The notes below the pieces were generated by a model that was not told where the DNA came from, made no database searches, and worked only from the letters and a program-made list of their open reading frames with translations. A stretch of DNA of 64,000 bases from Zafaria cholistanensis (GTDB taxonomy: Bacteria; Actinomycetota; Actinomycetes; Actinomycetales; Micrococcaceae): positions 372,001-436,000 of the forward strand of contig NZ_BKDJ01000001.1 in assembly GCF_008580665.1 (NCBI RefSeq), written 5' to 3'. This document shows, piece after piece, positions 1-9,340 of the stretch. The stretch's first letter is position 1; each line of letters starts with the position of its first letter. A program made the translations under genes and the position numbers.

Positions 1-61
1 CGCCGCCCGCCACGGATTCGTCCGCCGCACCACCACCCAGACAGGACCCGCCACCGCATGA
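1..61 (+). CDS. 3' end of an upstream gene, probably nadB (L-aspartate oxidase)
   Basis: An open frame runs from the window edge (second base) to a TGA at 59-61, encoding about 19 residues that end in QTGPATA. The TGA overlaps the ATG of nadC by the four-base ATGA arrangement used by coupled genes in this genome. In many actinobacteria nadB directly precedes nadC, so the identity is inferred from position only; the visible tail has no diagnostic motif. Confidence 0.45.
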   Translation, partial: AARHGFVRRTTTQTGPATA

Positions 62-981
62 GCACCGCCTTCACGCCCGCCCCCTACCCCGTGCCCGCCC
101 GCGTGCTGGAGCCCATCGTGGCCGCCGCGCTCGCCGAGGACGCCCCCACCGGGGACCTCACCGGGGCCGTGCTGATCCCGGCCGGGGCGACCGCCACCGC
201 CGACGTCGTGGCCCGCGAGCCCGGCATCTGCGCCGGGCTGGACGCTTTCCGTGCCGCCATGGAGCTGACCGATCCCACCCTTGCGGTCGAAGCCCGGATC
301 GCCGACGGCCAGGCGTTCTCCGCCGGGGACGTGCTGGCCACCGCCCGCGGCAACGCGCGCGGCCTGCTCGCCGGCGAGCGCGTGGGCCTGAACCTGCTCC
401 AGCGCCTCAGCGGCATTGCCACCGCCACCCGGGCCTACGCCGAGGCCGCCGCCGGGACCGGGGCACGCATCGCGGACACCCGCAAGACCACCCCCGGACT
501 GCGGGTGCTGGAGCGCTACGCCGTGCGCTGCGGCGGGGGGTTCAACCACCGCGACTCGCTCTCCGACGCGGTCATGGCCAAGGACAACCACCTGGCCCTG
601 CTGGGCGGGGGCGAACAGTTGACCCGGGCCCTGCGCGAGGCGCGCGCCCGGCTGGGACACACCGTGCACTTCGAGGTGGAGATCGACCGGCTGGACCAGT
701 TGGAGGCCGTCGTTTCCGCCGGCGTGGACACCGTCATGCTGGACAACTTCTCCCTGGCGGACCTGGCCGAGGGCGTGCGCCGGGTCGCCGGACGCTGCCT
801 GGTGGAGGCCTCCGGCAACGTGCGCCCGGACACCGTGGCCGCCATCGCCGCCACCGGCGTGGACGTGATCTCCTCCGGAGCGCTCACCCACAGCGTGCGG
901 GCCCTGGACCTGGGGCTGGACTTTCGCCTGGACACGGCAGCAGACGCGGACGGTGCGGCGCAGGCGGGCGGTGCCTGGTGA
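58..981 (+). CDS. nadC: Nicotinate-nucleotide pyrophosphorylase (carboxylating), quinolinate phosphoribosyltransferase
   Basis: Converts quinolinate and PRPP to nicotinate mononucleotide, CO2 and pyrophosphate in de novo NAD synthesis; cytosolic. The 307-residue length is usual for the family. Conserved parts visible are EDAPTGDLT (residues 27-35) in the N-terminal domain, TRKTTPGLR (141-149) with the substrate-binding Arg and Lys, GGGFNHR (159-165), AKDNH (173-177), FEVEID and MLDNF in the barrel, and a glycine-rich ISSGAL near the end. The ATG overlaps the stop of the upstream gene, and its own TGA overlaps the GTG of the cysteine desulfurase, so the three are probably one translationally coupled operon. 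No alternative function is likely. Confidence 0.97.
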   Translation: MSTAFTPAPYPVPARVLEPIVAAALAEDAPTGDLTGAVLIPAGATATADVVAREPGICAGLDAFRAAMELTDPTLAVEARIADGQAFSAGDVLATARGNARGLLAGERVGLNLLQRLSGIATATRAYAEAAAGTGARIADTRKTTPGLRVLERYAVRCGGGFNHRDSLSDAVMAKDNHLALLGGGEQLTRALREARARLGHTVHFEVEIDRLDQLEAVVSAGVDTVMLDNFSLADLAEGVRRVAGRCLVEASGNVRPDTVAAIAATGVDVISSGALTHSVRALDLGLDFRLDTAADADGAAQAGGAW

Positions 982-2111
982 TCTACCTCGACGCCGCCGC
1001 CACCACCGCGGTCCGCCCCGAGATCCTGGACACGGTGTGGCCGCTGCTGACCACCGAGTTCGGCAACCCCTCCAGCCGGCACACCGTGGGCGAAACCGCG
1101 GCCCGCGCCCTGGACTACGCACGCACGCTGGCTGCCGCCGTGCTGGGCGTGCGCGCGGGGGACATCGTCTTTACCTCCGGCGGCACCGAATCGAACAACC
1201 TGGCCCTGAAGGGGCTGGCCCTGGCCAACCCGCGCGGACGGCACCTGGTGATTACCGCCGTCGAGCACTCCTCGGTGCGCGAAACGGCCGACTACCTGGT
1301 CCGCCACCACGGCTTCGCCCTGGACGTGGTTCCGGTGGACCGCCACGGGCGGGTGGAGCCCGGGCGGGTGGCCGCGGCGCTGCGCCCGGACACCACCCTG
1401 CTCTCCGTGATGGCCGTGAACAACGAGGTCGGCACCATCCAGCCGGTGGCGGAGGCGGCCGCGGCCGCCCGTGCCGTGGGCGCGCTGGTGCACACCGACG
1501 CCGTGCAGGCGGCCGGCTGGATGGACCTGGCCCCGCTGGCGGCGGCCACCGATGCGCTCAGCGTCTCCGGGCACAAGCTGGGCGGGCTGAAGGGCTCGGG
1601 CCTGCTCTACCTGCGCGGCCGGCTCGAGGCCGAACCGGTGCTGCACGGCGGCGGGCAGGAACGCGGCCGCCGCTCCGGAACGGAGAACGTGGCCGGGGCC
1701 GTGTCCACGGCCACCGCCCTGAAGCTGGCCGCCGAAGCCTCCGCCGGCGGGGCGGCCGAAGGCTACGGCCGCTTCCTGGCCGAGCACGTGCTCCAGGGCC
1801 TGGACGGGGCGGCACTGCTCACCGGGCACCCCACCGAGCGGGTTCCGGGGATCGTCTCCTTCTGCTTCCCGGGCACCTCCGGGGAGGCGGTGCTGCTGGA
1901 GCTGGAGCGCCGCGGCGTGGTCTGCTCCTCCGGTTCGGCCTGCCACGCCGGGTCCACGGACCCCTCGCCGGTGCTCCTGGCGATGGGGTACGACGCCGAC
2001 ACAGCCCAGACCGCGGTCCGGCTCAGCTTCACCCGCGGGGTGAAGGAGGCGGAGATCGCGCAGGCGGCCCGCGCCACGGTGGCGGCCGTGAAAGCGGTCG
2101 CCGGGCTCTAG
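978..2111 (+). CDS. Cysteine desulfurase (NifS/IscS-like), NAD-operon type
   Basis: PLP enzyme that takes sulfur from cysteine to form an enzyme persulfide and alanine. The 377-residue protein has EHSS (96-99), HTDAVQ with the PLP-binding Asp174, SGHK with the Schiff-base Lys200, RSGTEN (232-237), and a mobile loop CSSGSACHAG carrying the sulfur-accepting Cys322. It starts with GTG inside the nadC stop codon (GTGA), so the reading frame is set by coupling. In several bacteria a dedicated desulfurase in the nad operon supplies the iron-sulfur cluster of quinolinate synthase (NadA); that role is inferred here from position. General Fe-S or tRNA thiolation roles are possible alternatives. Confidence 0.92.
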   Translation: MIYLDAAATTAVRPEILDTVWPLLTTEFGNPSSRHTVGETAARALDYARTLAAAVLGVRAGDIVFTSGGTESNNLALKGLALANPRGRHLVITAVEHSSVRETADYLVRHHGFALDVVPVDRHGRVEPGRVAAALRPDTTLLSVMAVNNEVGTIQPVAEAAAAARAVGALVHTDAVQAAGWMDLAPLAAATDALSVSGHKLGGLKGSGLLYLRGRLEAEPVLHGGGQERGRRSGTENVAGAVSTATALKLAAEASAGGAAEGYGRFLAEHVLQGLDGAALLTGHPTERVPGIVSFCFPGTSGEAVLLELERRGVVCSSGSACHAGSTDPSPVLLAMGYDADTAQTAVRLSFTRGVKEAEIAQAARATVAAVKAVAGL

Positions 2112-2264
2112 CGGGCCCGCGCGGTGCCGGGCGGCGGCATACCGGGGGAGGCTGCGGTATTCCCGGGTGGGTGGGGCGGACCGCGGCAGGCAGTACGCTG
2201 GGAGGCACGCCGGGCCGGGCCGATCCGTTCCGGCAAGCCCCCTTCGACCCGCAGGACACCCCCC

Positions 2265-3080
2265 ATGAACAGGACCGTTTCCTCGCGCCTGGTGGCGCGC
2301 ACCCAGCCCGGAACCCGGCTGGTATACGCCGTCGCCGCCGTGCGCGACCCCGGCTATGATTCCTTTGCCGAGGACCTGGCCGTCACCATCGACGGCGTCC
2401 CCGCTTCCGTCACCGAGGTCGCCGACCACCACGGCGGCCGATTCCACGTACTGGACACCCCGGAGGCGGCCGAGGTCGTCTTCGAATACCGTGCCGAGGT
2501 CGGCGGCCAGGCCGATTCCCCGGTGGCGGACCCGGCGGACCTGATCCGCTACGTGCGCCCCTCGCGCTACTGCGAGTCCGACAAGCTGCTGCCGACCTCC
2601 TACGCCGAGTTCGGCGCGTTGCAGGGCGTGGAGCTGCTGCACGCGGTGCGCGAGTGGGTGGCGGCCGAACTGGCCTACGTGCCCGGTTCCTCCCGCCCCA
2701 TCGACGGGGCCGTGGACACCCTCCTGGCCCGGCGCGGTGTGTGCCGCGACTACGCCCACCTGGTCGCGTCCCTGCTGCGCGGCAAGAACGTGCCCGCCCG
2801 CTTGGCCGCCTGCTACGCCCCCGGACTGGATCCCATGGACTTCCACGCGGTCGTGGAGGCCTATGTGGACGGTGCCTGGCACGTGGTGGACGCCACCGGA
2901 CTGGCCCCGCGGCAGGGCCTGCTGCGCATCTCCACCGGCGCCGATGCTTCGGACACCGCATTCCTCTCCACCGTGGCCGGCTCGCTGCGCCTGACCGAAC
3001 TGAAGGTGGACGCGGCTTGGGATGCAGCAGCCGGGGATTCCGCCGACCCCGGCGCCGGGATCCCCGTCATCCTGCGCTGA
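2265..3080 (+). CDS. Transglutaminase-like domain protein
   Basis: A 271-residue protein of the bacterial transglutaminase-like (papain-fold) group. The catalytic triad is visible: Cys160 in RRGVCRDYAHL, His194 in MDFHAVVEAY and Asp209 in WHVVDATG. The N-terminal 110 residues form the beta-rich segment common in these proteins. No signal peptide or membrane segment is seen, so it is probably cytosolic; the activity could be protease-, amidase- or crosslinking-like and the substrate is unknown. I chose the ATG at 2265, preceded by AGGA, rather than an in-frame start 47 codons upstream, because the upstream part is low-complexity and a TACGCT -10-like hexamer lies at 2194-2199. It stands alone, facing the usp gene. 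Confidence 0.8.
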   Translation: MNRTVSSRLVARTQPGTRLVYAVAAVRDPGYDSFAEDLAVTIDGVPASVTEVADHHGGRFHVLDTPEAAEVVFEYRAEVGGQADSPVADPADLIRYVRPSRYCESDKLLPTSYAEFGALQGVELLHAVREWVAAELAYVPGSSRPIDGAVDTLLARRGVCRDYAHLVASLLRGKNVPARLAACYAPGLDPMDFHAVVEAYVDGAWHVVDATGLAPRQGLLRISTGADASDTAFLSTVAGSLRLTELKVDAAWDAAAGDSADPGAGIPVILR

Positions 3081-3104
3081 CCCGTAAGTGAACGGCCCGC
3101 AATA

Positions 3105-3154
3105 GAACGGCCCGCCGCGGCCGGGTCCCGGGACCCGGCCGCGGCGGGCCGTTC
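3105..3154. terminator. Perfect 50-base palindrome, bidirectional terminator between convergent genes
   Basis: Two 25-base arms (3105-3129 and 3130-3154) are exact reverse complements with no spacer, placed between the end of the transglutaminase-like gene and the end of usp, which face each other. There is no strong T run, so termination would rely on stem stability. The first 11 bases of the left arm are also repeated 15 bases upstream at 3090-3100. Confidence 0.75.
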
Positions 3155-3190
3155 ACGTGCATTGTTGCCGGGAGCCTCCCGGCAGGGGGC

Positions 3191-3580
3191 TCAGGCCTTG
3201 ACGGCGAGCACCGGTGCCTCCGCCTGCAGCAGGATCCGCTGGGCGGTGCTGCCGAGGATCAGCTTCCCTACCGGGCTCCGGCGCCGGAGTCCGATCACGA
3301 CCAGGTCGGCGTGGTGTTCACGGGCCGCTTCGAGGACCTCCTCGGCCGGGTCGTGCCCGCGGAGGGGCTGGAGCAGGAGGTGCTCGACGCCTTCGGCCTC
3401 GAGCCGCCGGGCCAGGTTCTCCGCCTGCTGCTGCTGGATGAACCTCTGGTCCACGAGCGCATCACCGCGGGAGGTGTTGACGACGACCAGGAGCGTGCCG
3501 CCGGAGCGGGCCTCCCTGATGGCCCGCTCGAGGGCGGCCTCGCCCTCCGGGGTGGGGATGTAGCCGACGACGACGCTCAC
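3191..3580 (-). CDS. Universal stress protein (UspA family)
   Basis: A 129-residue single-domain Usp. The ATP-binding signature GxxG-x9-G(S/T) appears as G97-L-R-R100...G110-S111-T112, so the second glycine is replaced by Arg100, and nucleotide binding may be altered. The start is GTG at 3580, overlapping the tctA stop by four bases (GTGA), making it the last gene of the tctC-tctB-tctA-usp operon. A Usp domain co-expressed with a transporter often serves as a regulatory partner; that is an inference from position. The start is set by the overlap and by a GGAG-type ribosome-binding site in the tctA tail. Confidence 0.88.
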   Translation of the reverse strand: MSVVVGYIPTPEGEAALERAIREARSGGTLLVVVNTSRGDALVDQRFIQQQQAENLARRLEAEGVEHLLLQPLRGHDPAEEVLEAAREHHADLVVIGLRRRSPVGKLILGSTAQRILLQAEAPVLAVKA

Positions 3581-5199
3581 ACCTTCTCCTTGTTTTCGGT
3601 GGCATTCTCTGTGTCCTGCGGGTTCCGGGTGCCGGCGCTGCGGTGAACGGCGTGGTGTTCAGCGGCCTCGGGGGTTGCCCCCATGGTCACTTCCTCCAGC
3701 GTGGAGGGCCGTCCTCCGCGTGCCTTGCGGACCAGGGCGATGATGAGCGGCAGCAGGAGGACCACGACCACGATGCAGTAGATGACGATGGCGAGCGGCT
3801 CGCTCCAGAGCCCGGAGATCTCGCCGCCGCTGAGCTGCAGCGACTGGCGCAGTTGCTCCTCGGCCCGCGGGCCGAGGATGAGCCCGATGATCAGGGGCAG
3901 GACCGGCAGGCCATAACGGCGCATGGCGAATCCGAGCGAGCCGAGGACCAGCAGGATGACCAGGTCGAACGCCTGCAGGTTCACCGCGTAGGCACCGAGG
4001 GTCGCGAAGAACAGGATGCCGGCATAGAGGTAGGGGCGCGGCAGCCGCAACAGCTTGGCCCACATCGGGGCCAGCGGCAGGTTGACCAGCAACAGCAGAG
4101 TGTTGCCGATGAACAGGCTCGCGATCAGCGCCCAGACCAGGTCCGGTTCCTTTTCGAACAGCAGCGGGCCGGGCTGGATGCCGAACTGGATGAAGGCCGC
4201 CAGCATGACCGCGGCGGTGGCGTTGGTCGGCAGGCCCAGGGCCAGCATGGGGGTGAGGGTGCCGGCGGCGGAGGCGTTGTTCGCCGCTTCCGGTCCGGCG
4301 ACGCCTTCGATGGCACCGTGTCCGAATTCCTCCGGATGCTTGGAGAGCTTCTTCTCGGTGATGTAGGACAGGAAGGTCGGGATCTCGGCGCCGCCGGCCG
4401 GCAGCGCGCCGAACGGGAAGCCGTACGCGGTGCCGCGCAGCCAGGGCTTCCAGGAGCGCTTCCAGTCCTGCCTGCCCATCCAGGGCCGCCCCACGGGGAT
4501 GGTGCTCATGGGTTTGCGGCGCAGGTGCGCCGCGGTCCACAGGGCCTCGCCCACGGCGAAGATCGCGACGGCGACCACGACGATGTCCAGGCCGTCAATG
4601 AGCAGCGGCTGGCCGAAGATGAGGCGCTGCTGGCCGGACACCGGGTCAAGCCCGATCAGGCCGATGGCGAGGCCTATGCCCAGGGACGCGAAGCCGCGCA
4701 GCTTGGATGAGCCGAGGACCGCGGTCACAGCGATAAGGGCGAGCACCATGATGGCCAGGTATGTGGGCGCACCCAGGCTGACCGCAAACTTGACGACCAG
4801 TGGCGCGAACGCCACGAGCAGGGCCGTGCCGATGGTGCCGGCGACGAAGGAGCCGATGGCGGCGGTGGCCAGTGCCTGCGCGGCACGCCCGGCCTTGGCC
4901 ATCTTGTGGCCCTCGATGGCGGTGATGACCGTGGCCGATTCGCCCGGGGTGTTCAGCAGGATCGACGTGGTGGACCCGCCGTACATGCCCCCGTAGTAGA
5001 TACCGGCGAACATGATGAAGGCACTGGTCGGCTCCAGGTTGTACGTCACGGGCAACAGGAGGGCGACGGCCATGGCCGGGCCGATGCCCGGCAGGACGCC
5101 GACGGCGGTGCCGAGCACGACTCCGACCAGGGCGAAAAGCAGGTTCATCGGCGTCGCCGCCGTGGCGAAGCCCTGCATCAGCAGGTTGAGTGTCTCCAT
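3577..5199 (-). CDS. tctA: Tripartite tricarboxylate transporter, large membrane subunit TctA
   Basis: The large permease of a TTT system that imports citrate-like tricarboxylates with a periplasmic-type binding protein, driven by an ion gradient. About 540 residues with 10-12 hydrophobic segments. Family signatures are visible: [16 protein letters not shown] near residue 37, [19 protein letters not shown] near 72, and [17 protein letters not shown] near 300 followed by [13 protein letters not shown]. The C-terminus carries a polar tail of roughly 45 residues (after [13 protein letters not shown]) longer than in classical TctA. The ATG at 5199 overlaps the tctB stop (ATGA), excluding the longer upstream in-frame extension, which reads through tctB in another frame. 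Substrate specificity cannot be read from sequence. Confidence 0.93.
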   Translation of the reverse strand: METLNLLMQGFATAATPMNLLFALVGVVLGTAVGVLPGIGPAMAVALLLPVTYNLEPTSAFIMFAGIYYGGMYGGSTTSILLNTPGESATVITAIEGHKMAKAGRAAQALATAAIGSFVAGTIGTALLVAFAPLVVKFAVSLGAPTYLAIMVLALIAVTAVLGSSKLRGFASLGIGLAIGLIGLDPVSGQQRLIFGQPLLIDGLDIVVVAVAIFAVGEALWTAAHLRRKPMSTIPVGRPWMGRQDWKRSWKPWLRGTAYGFPFGALPAGGAEIPTFLSYITEKKLSKHPEEFGHGAIEGVAGPEAANNASAAGTLTPMLALGLPTNATAAVMLAAFIQFGIQPGPLLFEKEPDLVWALIASLFIGNTLLLLVNLPLAPMWAKLLRLPRPYLYAGILFFATLGAYAVNLQAFDLVILLVLGSLGFAMRRYGLPVLPLIIGLILGPRAEEQLRQSLQLSGGEISGLWSEPLAIVIYCIVVVVLLLPLIIALVRKARGGRPSTLEEVTMGATPEAAEHHAVHRSAGTRNPQDTENATENKEKV

Positions 5200-5702
5200 C
5201 AGAGCACTCCTTCCAGGGGACCGGCCGGCAGGGGGATGCCGAGGCCGAGGTAGAAACCGTAGAACGTGGCCAGCGACAGGGCCAGGGAGATCAGCGCGTC
5301 GCGGACATAGCGGCGGCTCCCGAGGGCCCACACGCTGATGTAGAACATGAGGGCCCCCGAGATTACCCAGCCGACCACGTCGATGAGCACGATGTTCAGC
5401 ACGAACGCCCCGACCAGGGGGAGGAGCGTCCGCCAGTCGCTCGGGTGCGTCAGGTCGACGTCCTCCCCCTCCTCGGCCTCGCCGCTGCCTCCGCGCAACA
5501 CGTTGACCGCGAGCAGCACCGCGCAGACCAGCAGGATGCCGGCGACGATGATGGGCATCGTGCGCGGCCCCACCGGGTCCGTCTGCGAAAAGGTGGTCTG
5601 CAGGTGCAAGCCGTCCCACAGGACCACGGCCCCGAGGATCCCCAGCAGGGCGGCGATCCCAAGTTCGGACTTGCCTCTCAGCCGCGTGGTCAGGGCGGAC
5701 AT
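5199..5702 (-). CDS. tctB: Tripartite tricarboxylate transporter, small membrane subunit TctB
   Basis: A 167-residue membrane protein with four predicted hydrophobic segments (about residues 14-32, 48-66, 90-108 and 123-155) and a charged loop [14 protein letters not shown] between the second and third, as expected of TctB, the poorly conserved small subunit that pairs with TctA. The ATG overlaps the tctC stop by one base (TAATG) and the stop overlaps tctA, so the three subunits should be translated together. Identity rests on topology, size and the position between recognisable tctC and tctA. Confidence 0.9.
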   Translation of the reverse strand: MSALTTRLRGKSELGIAALLGILGAVVLWDGLHLQTTFSQTDPVGPRTMPIIVAGILLVCAVLLAVNVLRGGSGEAEEGEDVDLTHPSDWRTLLPLVGAFVLNIVLIDVVGWVISGALMFYISVWALGSRRYVRDALISLALSLATFYGFYLGLGIPLPAGPLEGVL

Positions 5703-6703
5703 TAGAGCCCCAGTTCGGACAGCACGTCCTCGACGCGCTGGTCCTGCTCGGTCAGGAAGGTCTTGAACTCATCGCCCGTGACGAACGCGTCGGTCCATCC
5801 GTTGTTCTTCAGTTCCTGCTTCCACTCGGGGGTGGCGTGCATCTTTTCCAGTGCGTCGATCCATTCCTGGCGGTCGGCGTCCTCGATCTGCGGCGGGGCA
5901 ACGATGCCGCGCCAGTTCGTGAAGACCAGGTCGATGCCGGCCTCCTTGAAGGTCGGGGCGTCGACGCCCTCCAGGCGCTCTTCGCCGCTGGTGGCCAGGA
6001 CGCGGATGTCGCCCGTCTCGATCTGCTCGATGTATTCGCCCGCACCGGAGGCGGCGAAACCGATCTTGTTGCCGAGGATCGCCGGCAGCAGGTCGCCGCC
6101 GCCGTCGTAGGAGACGAAGTTGACGTCCTTCGGGTCGATCCCGACCGCTTGGGCCAGCTGCATCGGCAGCAGGTGGTCGGGGCCGCCCGGGGAGGAGCCG
6201 CCGCCGACGCTCAGCTTGGAGGGATCCTGCTTCCAGGCCTCCACGAGGTCCTCGATGGTCTGGTAGGGCGAGTCCTTCGGGACCATGATGGCCCCCGGCT
6301 CCTCGATGAGCTTCGCCAGCGGAGTGGTGTCCGTGAGCTTGGCCGGGGAGTCGTTGGTGTAGCTGGCTCCCACGACGCCCAGTCCCATGAGCATGCCGAG
6401 GTCGCCATTGCCCTTCTCGTTCACAACGCGGGCCAGGCCCACCGTGCCACCGGCGCCGGCGAGGTTGAAGACCTCGATGTTGGAGGCGATGCCGGTATCC
6501 TGCATGACCTTGGCCGCGCGGCGGGCCGTGGTGTCGTAGCCGCCGCCCGGGGTGTTCGGGACCAGGATGCGCATGTCTTCGATGGGTCCTGCCGCGGCGC
6601 TGCCGGAGGTTGAAGAAGCGGAACCGGTCACGCCACAGCCGGTGGAGGTGAGGATCAGGAGGCTGGCGGCGGCTGCCAGTCGGAGGGAGGTCTTTCCACG
6701 CAT
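5702..6703 (-). CDS. tctC: Tripartite tricarboxylate transporter solute-binding lipoprotein TctC
   Basis: The extracytoplasmic binding protein of the TTT system (Bug family), 333 residues. An N-terminal signal peptide ends in TSTGC with the lipid-accepting Cys23, so it is membrane-anchored on the outer face. Bug-family hallmarks: [17 protein letters not shown] (about 45-61), [14 protein letters not shown], and [20 protein letters not shown]. First gene of the operon; ATG at 6703 has an AAGGA ribosome-binding site about 9 bases away. It is divergently arranged from the sensor kinase at 6903, whose CitA/DcuS class typically senses di- or tricarboxylates, supporting an organic-acid ligand (inference). 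Confidence 0.93.
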   Translation of the reverse strand: MRGKTSLRLAAAASLLILTSTGCGVTGSASSTSGSAAAGPIEDMRILVPNTPGGGYDTTARRAAKVMQDTGIASNIEVFNLAGAGGTVGLARVVNEKGNGDLGMLMGLGVVGASYTNDSPAKLTDTTPLAKLIEEPGAIMVPKDSPYQTIEDLVEAWKQDPSKLSVGGGSSPGGPDHLLPMQLAQAVGIDPKDVNFVSYDGGGDLLPAILGNKIGFAASGAGEYIEQIETGDIRVLATSGEERLEGVDAPTFKEAGIDLVFTNWRGIVAPPQIEDADRQEWIDALEKMHATPEWKQELKNNGWTDAFVTGDEFKTFLTEQDQRVEDVLSELGL

Positions 6704-6776
6704 GGGAGGAATCCTTCGTCGTTGAGGGAGTGTGCGAATGGATCCACCGTAGATTTGCCTGTGAGGCAGGTCACTC

Positions 6777-6849
6777 TTGTGTTACCAAAGAAACTTGTGG
6801 TCATTGTGTTCACGCCGGAATGCGCGGACCCGGAGACCGGACATATATT
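6777..6849 (+). promoter_or_regulatory. Phased 9-base direct repeats and -10 element upstream of the sensor kinase
   Basis: TTGTGTTAC (6777-6785), TTGTGGTCA (6795-6803) and TTGTGTTCA (6804-6812) are related 9-mers with starts 18 and 9 bases apart. A good -10-like TATATT lies at 6844-6849 with no matching -35, so an activator bound to the repeats is plausible. This is the only region between the divergent tctC operon and the kinase/regulator pair, so the CitB-like regulator encoded next door is the natural candidate to bind it. Binding is inferred, not shown. Confidence 0.5.
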
Positions 6850-6902
6850 GCATCAACACGCCCACCCGCCACGCTCCGGGTGCGCACGGAGAGAGGAACC
6901 GC

Positions 6903-8531
6903 TTGCCGCACCAGCCGCCGGATCACCGGTCCCCCCTGCGCCGCGGCCGGCGGCAGACGCTGGCGGGGCAGTATTTGGTGCTGCAGCTGCTGATCGTTGC
7001 GGCGGTCCTGGTCGGGGTCGTTGCACTGTCACTGGCACAGTCCACCCGGACCTTCGAGCGCGTGGAGGGCCGGCGGGCCCTTTCCGCCGCGGAAAGCCTT
7101 GCCGCCACGCCCGCGGTGCGCCAGCTGCTGCCGCAGGCCCGCCCGCGCTTTGGTTCCGTCCTGCCGGCCGTTGCCGAGGGGGTCAGGAGCAGCTCCGGCT
7201 CCGAGTGGACCGCATTGGCGGTGGGCGACGGCACCGTGGTGACCTCTTCGGATCCGACCCAAATGGGCGCCCCCCTCCCGCTGGGCGACAGCGCCGTGAT
7301 GTCCGGCCGCGCATGGACGGGCAGGCTGGAGATGGGCGGACGGTCCTTCCTGGTCGCCCACGTCCCCGTGATCGGCGATGACGGGACGATGGTGGGCCTG
7401 GCAGCCGTCGGCCGCCGGTACCCCTCGTTTGCGGAACTGCTGGGCCAGGCGGCTCCGAATCTTCTGGCATACCTGGGGGTGTCCCTGGCCCTGGGAACGG
7501 CGGGATCGCTGATGCTGGCCGCGCGCGTCAAGCGGCAGACCCTGGGGATGGAGCCGGACGAGATCGCCGGGCTGGTGGAGCACCGCGAGGCGATCGTGCA
7601 CGGCGTCAAGGAAGGCGTTCTTGCCCTCGATCGCGAGCAGCGGATCACGCTGGCCAACAGCACCGCGCGGCACCTGCTGCAGCTGCCCGCCGATTGCCTG
7701 GGACGGCGGCTCGAGGACTTGCCCGTGCCGCCGGAGCTGCGTGAGGTGCTGGCATCCGACCAGGCCCAGCCGGACCAGTTGGTGCTGGTGGGCGACCGCA
7801 TCGTGGCGCTCAACCGGATGCCGCTGAGCTCCCGGGGACGACTGATTGGCTCGGTGACCACCCTGCGCGACCGCACCGAGCTTTCCACGCTTGAGCGGGA
7901 ACTGGGGATGACCCGAGCCACCACTGACCTGCTGCGCGCGCAGACCCACGAGTTCGCCAACAACCTGCACACCATTTCCGGGCTCATCCAGATCGGCGAG
8001 TACGACGAGGTGGTGAAGTTCGTCGACGGGGTGCACCTGAGCCGCACCCGTCTTCATGACGACATCACCTCGCGCATCGCCGACCCCGCACTGGCCGCGC
8101 TGCTCATCGCGAAGACAAGCGTCGCGGCGGAGCGCGGAGTCGAATTGCGGCTGGATGGAGCGTCGCGCCTCGAGCGCGTGGATGAAGAACTGGCCCGGGA
8201 CCTGACCACCGTGGCGGGAAACCTGGTGGACAACGCCATGGAAGCGGTTACCGGCCGTCCCGCCCCGCGGGTCGATGTCGCGGTGCGGGATGCCGGCGAC
8301 ACGATCGAGATCGAGGTGCGGGACAACGGCCCGGGGGTTCCGGAGGAACACCTGGCCAACGTCTTCCGCCAGGGCTACACCACCAAGTCCGGCACCGCGG
8401 ACGCCGAACGGGGCTTCGGGCTGGCTCTGGCCCGCCTGGCGTGCGTTCGGCGTGGGGGCGGCATCGAGGTTCACAACGACCGCGGAGCTGTGTTCCGCGC
8501 ATGGCTGACGAGGGGAATGACTGCCGCATGA
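6903..8531 (+). CDS. Sensor histidine kinase, CitA/DcuS family
   Basis: A 542-residue membrane kinase. Order: transmembrane segment about 22-45, an extracytoplasmic PDC/Cache-like sensor domain (about 46-175), a second transmembrane segment about 178-197, a PAS domain (about 217-315), the phospho-acceptor box RAQTHEFANNLHTISGL with His339, and an ATPase domain with NLVDNAMEAV (N434), DNGPGV and RGFGLALA. This layout is that of CitA/DcuS carboxylate sensors. I chose the TTG at 6903, preceded six bases away by GAGAGG, because upstream in-frame residues do not resemble the family. The stop overlaps the regulator's ATG. It probably controls the divergent tct operon (inference). Confidence 0.9.
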   Translation: MPHQPPDHRSPLRRGRRQTLAGQYLVLQLLIVAAVLVGVVALSLAQSTRTFERVEGRRALSAAESLAATPAVRQLLPQARPRFGSVLPAVAEGVRSSSGSEWTALAVGDGTVVTSSDPTQMGAPLPLGDSAVMSGRAWTGRLEMGGRSFLVAHVPVIGDDGTMVGLAAVGRRYPSFAELLGQAAPNLLAYLGVSLALGTAGSLMLAARVKRQTLGMEPDEIAGLVEHREAIVHGVKEGVLALDREQRITLANSTARHLLQLPADCLGRRLEDLPVPPELREVLASDQAQPDQLVLVGDRIVALNRMPLSSRGRLIGSVTTLRDRTELSTLERELGMTRATTDLLRAQTHEFANNLHTISGLIQIGEYDEVVKFVDGVHLSRTRLHDDITSRIADPALAALLIAKTSVAAERGVELRLDGASRLERVDEELARDLTTVAGNLVDNAMEAVTGRPAPRVDVAVRDAGDTIEIEVRDNGPGVPEEHLANVFRQGYTTKSGTADAERGFGLALARLACVRRGGGIEVHNDRGAVFRAWLTRGMTAA

Positions 8532-9196
8532 TCAGGGTGTTGGTCATCGACGATGACTTCATGGTCGCCAAGGTGCACGCCGGGTTCGTCCGGCAGGTTC
8601 CCGGGTTCACGGTGGTGGGTGCGGCGCATACCGGTGCCAGCGCCCTGGAGGCGGTGCGGACGCTGAAGCCCCACCTGGCCCTTCTGGACATCCACCTTCC
8701 GGACGTCAACGGCCTGGACCTCCTCCAGCAGCTGCGCGAGGTGGACCCGGAGCTGGACGTCCTGGTGATCAGCGCCGCCCGCGAAGCGGACACCGTGCGG
8801 CGGGCCCTGCGCGGGGGTATCGTCCACTACCTCATGAAGCCGTTCTCCGCGGCGGACCTGCGTGACCGGCTGGAGCATTACCGGCAGGCGTACCAGCCGC
8901 TGACCGGATCCAGCAATCCGGCCGAACAATCCGACATCGACCGCATCTTCGGCGTTGCCAGCAGCCAGCAGCCGCTGCCCAAGGGCTGCAGCATGGAAAC
9001 CCTCCAGCGCGTGGTGGACCTGCTGCGCTCGAGCCCCGGCGATCTCTCGGCCACGGAAGCCGCCGCGCAGCTGGGGACGTCCCGGGTCAGCGCCAGGCGG
9101 TACCTGGAGTACCTGAACGAAATCGGCAGGGTCGAGATCCGGCTGCGCTACGGCGCCGGCCGGCCCGAACGCGGCTACGCCTGGCTCCCCGTCTAG
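8528..9196 (+). CDS. Response regulator, CitB/DcuR family
   Basis: A 222-residue response regulator. The receiver domain has acidic residues DDD (8-10), the phospho-acceptor Asp54 in LLDIHLP and the conserved Lys in YLMKPF near residue 106. The C-terminal part, LSATEAAAQLGTSRVSARRYLEYL, is the helix-turn-helix of CitB/DcuR-type regulators, whose output domain differs from OmpR and NarL. ATGA overlap with the kinase shows coupled translation. Likely targets are the tct promoter and the phased repeats at 6777-6812. Confidence 0.91.
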   Translation: MIRVLVIDDDFMVAKVHAGFVRQVPGFTVVGAAHTGASALEAVRTLKPHLALLDIHLPDVNGLDLLQQLREVDPELDVLVISAAREADTVRRALRGGIVHYLMKPFSAADLRDRLEHYRQAYQPLTGSSNPAEQSDIDRIFGVASSQQPLPKGCSMETLQRVVDLLRSSPGDLSATEAAAQLGTSRVSARRYLEYLNEIGRVEIRLRYGAGRPERGYAWLPV

Positions 9197-9340
9197 GTTT
9201 CCCGTCCGGGCTCCATGTTGGGCCTTTCCGGGCCCCCGTGCCGCTGGAAACCCTTGCTCCGGCTGACCAGCCCCTTTCGACAGGATGTAGAACCACCTTG
9301 TACGGTGGGGACACTGAACCCGACCCGAAAGGACACCCCC

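Noticed and set aside
516-2882. 788-codon frame on the minus strand over nadC, nifS and the transglutaminase-like gene
   Set aside because: Low-complexity Gly/Ala/Arg/His sequence, no start signal, opposite three well-supported genes.
3577-5619. 680-residue reading of TctA
   Set aside because: The extra N-terminus overlaps tctB in another frame; the ATGA overlap at 5199 marks the true start.
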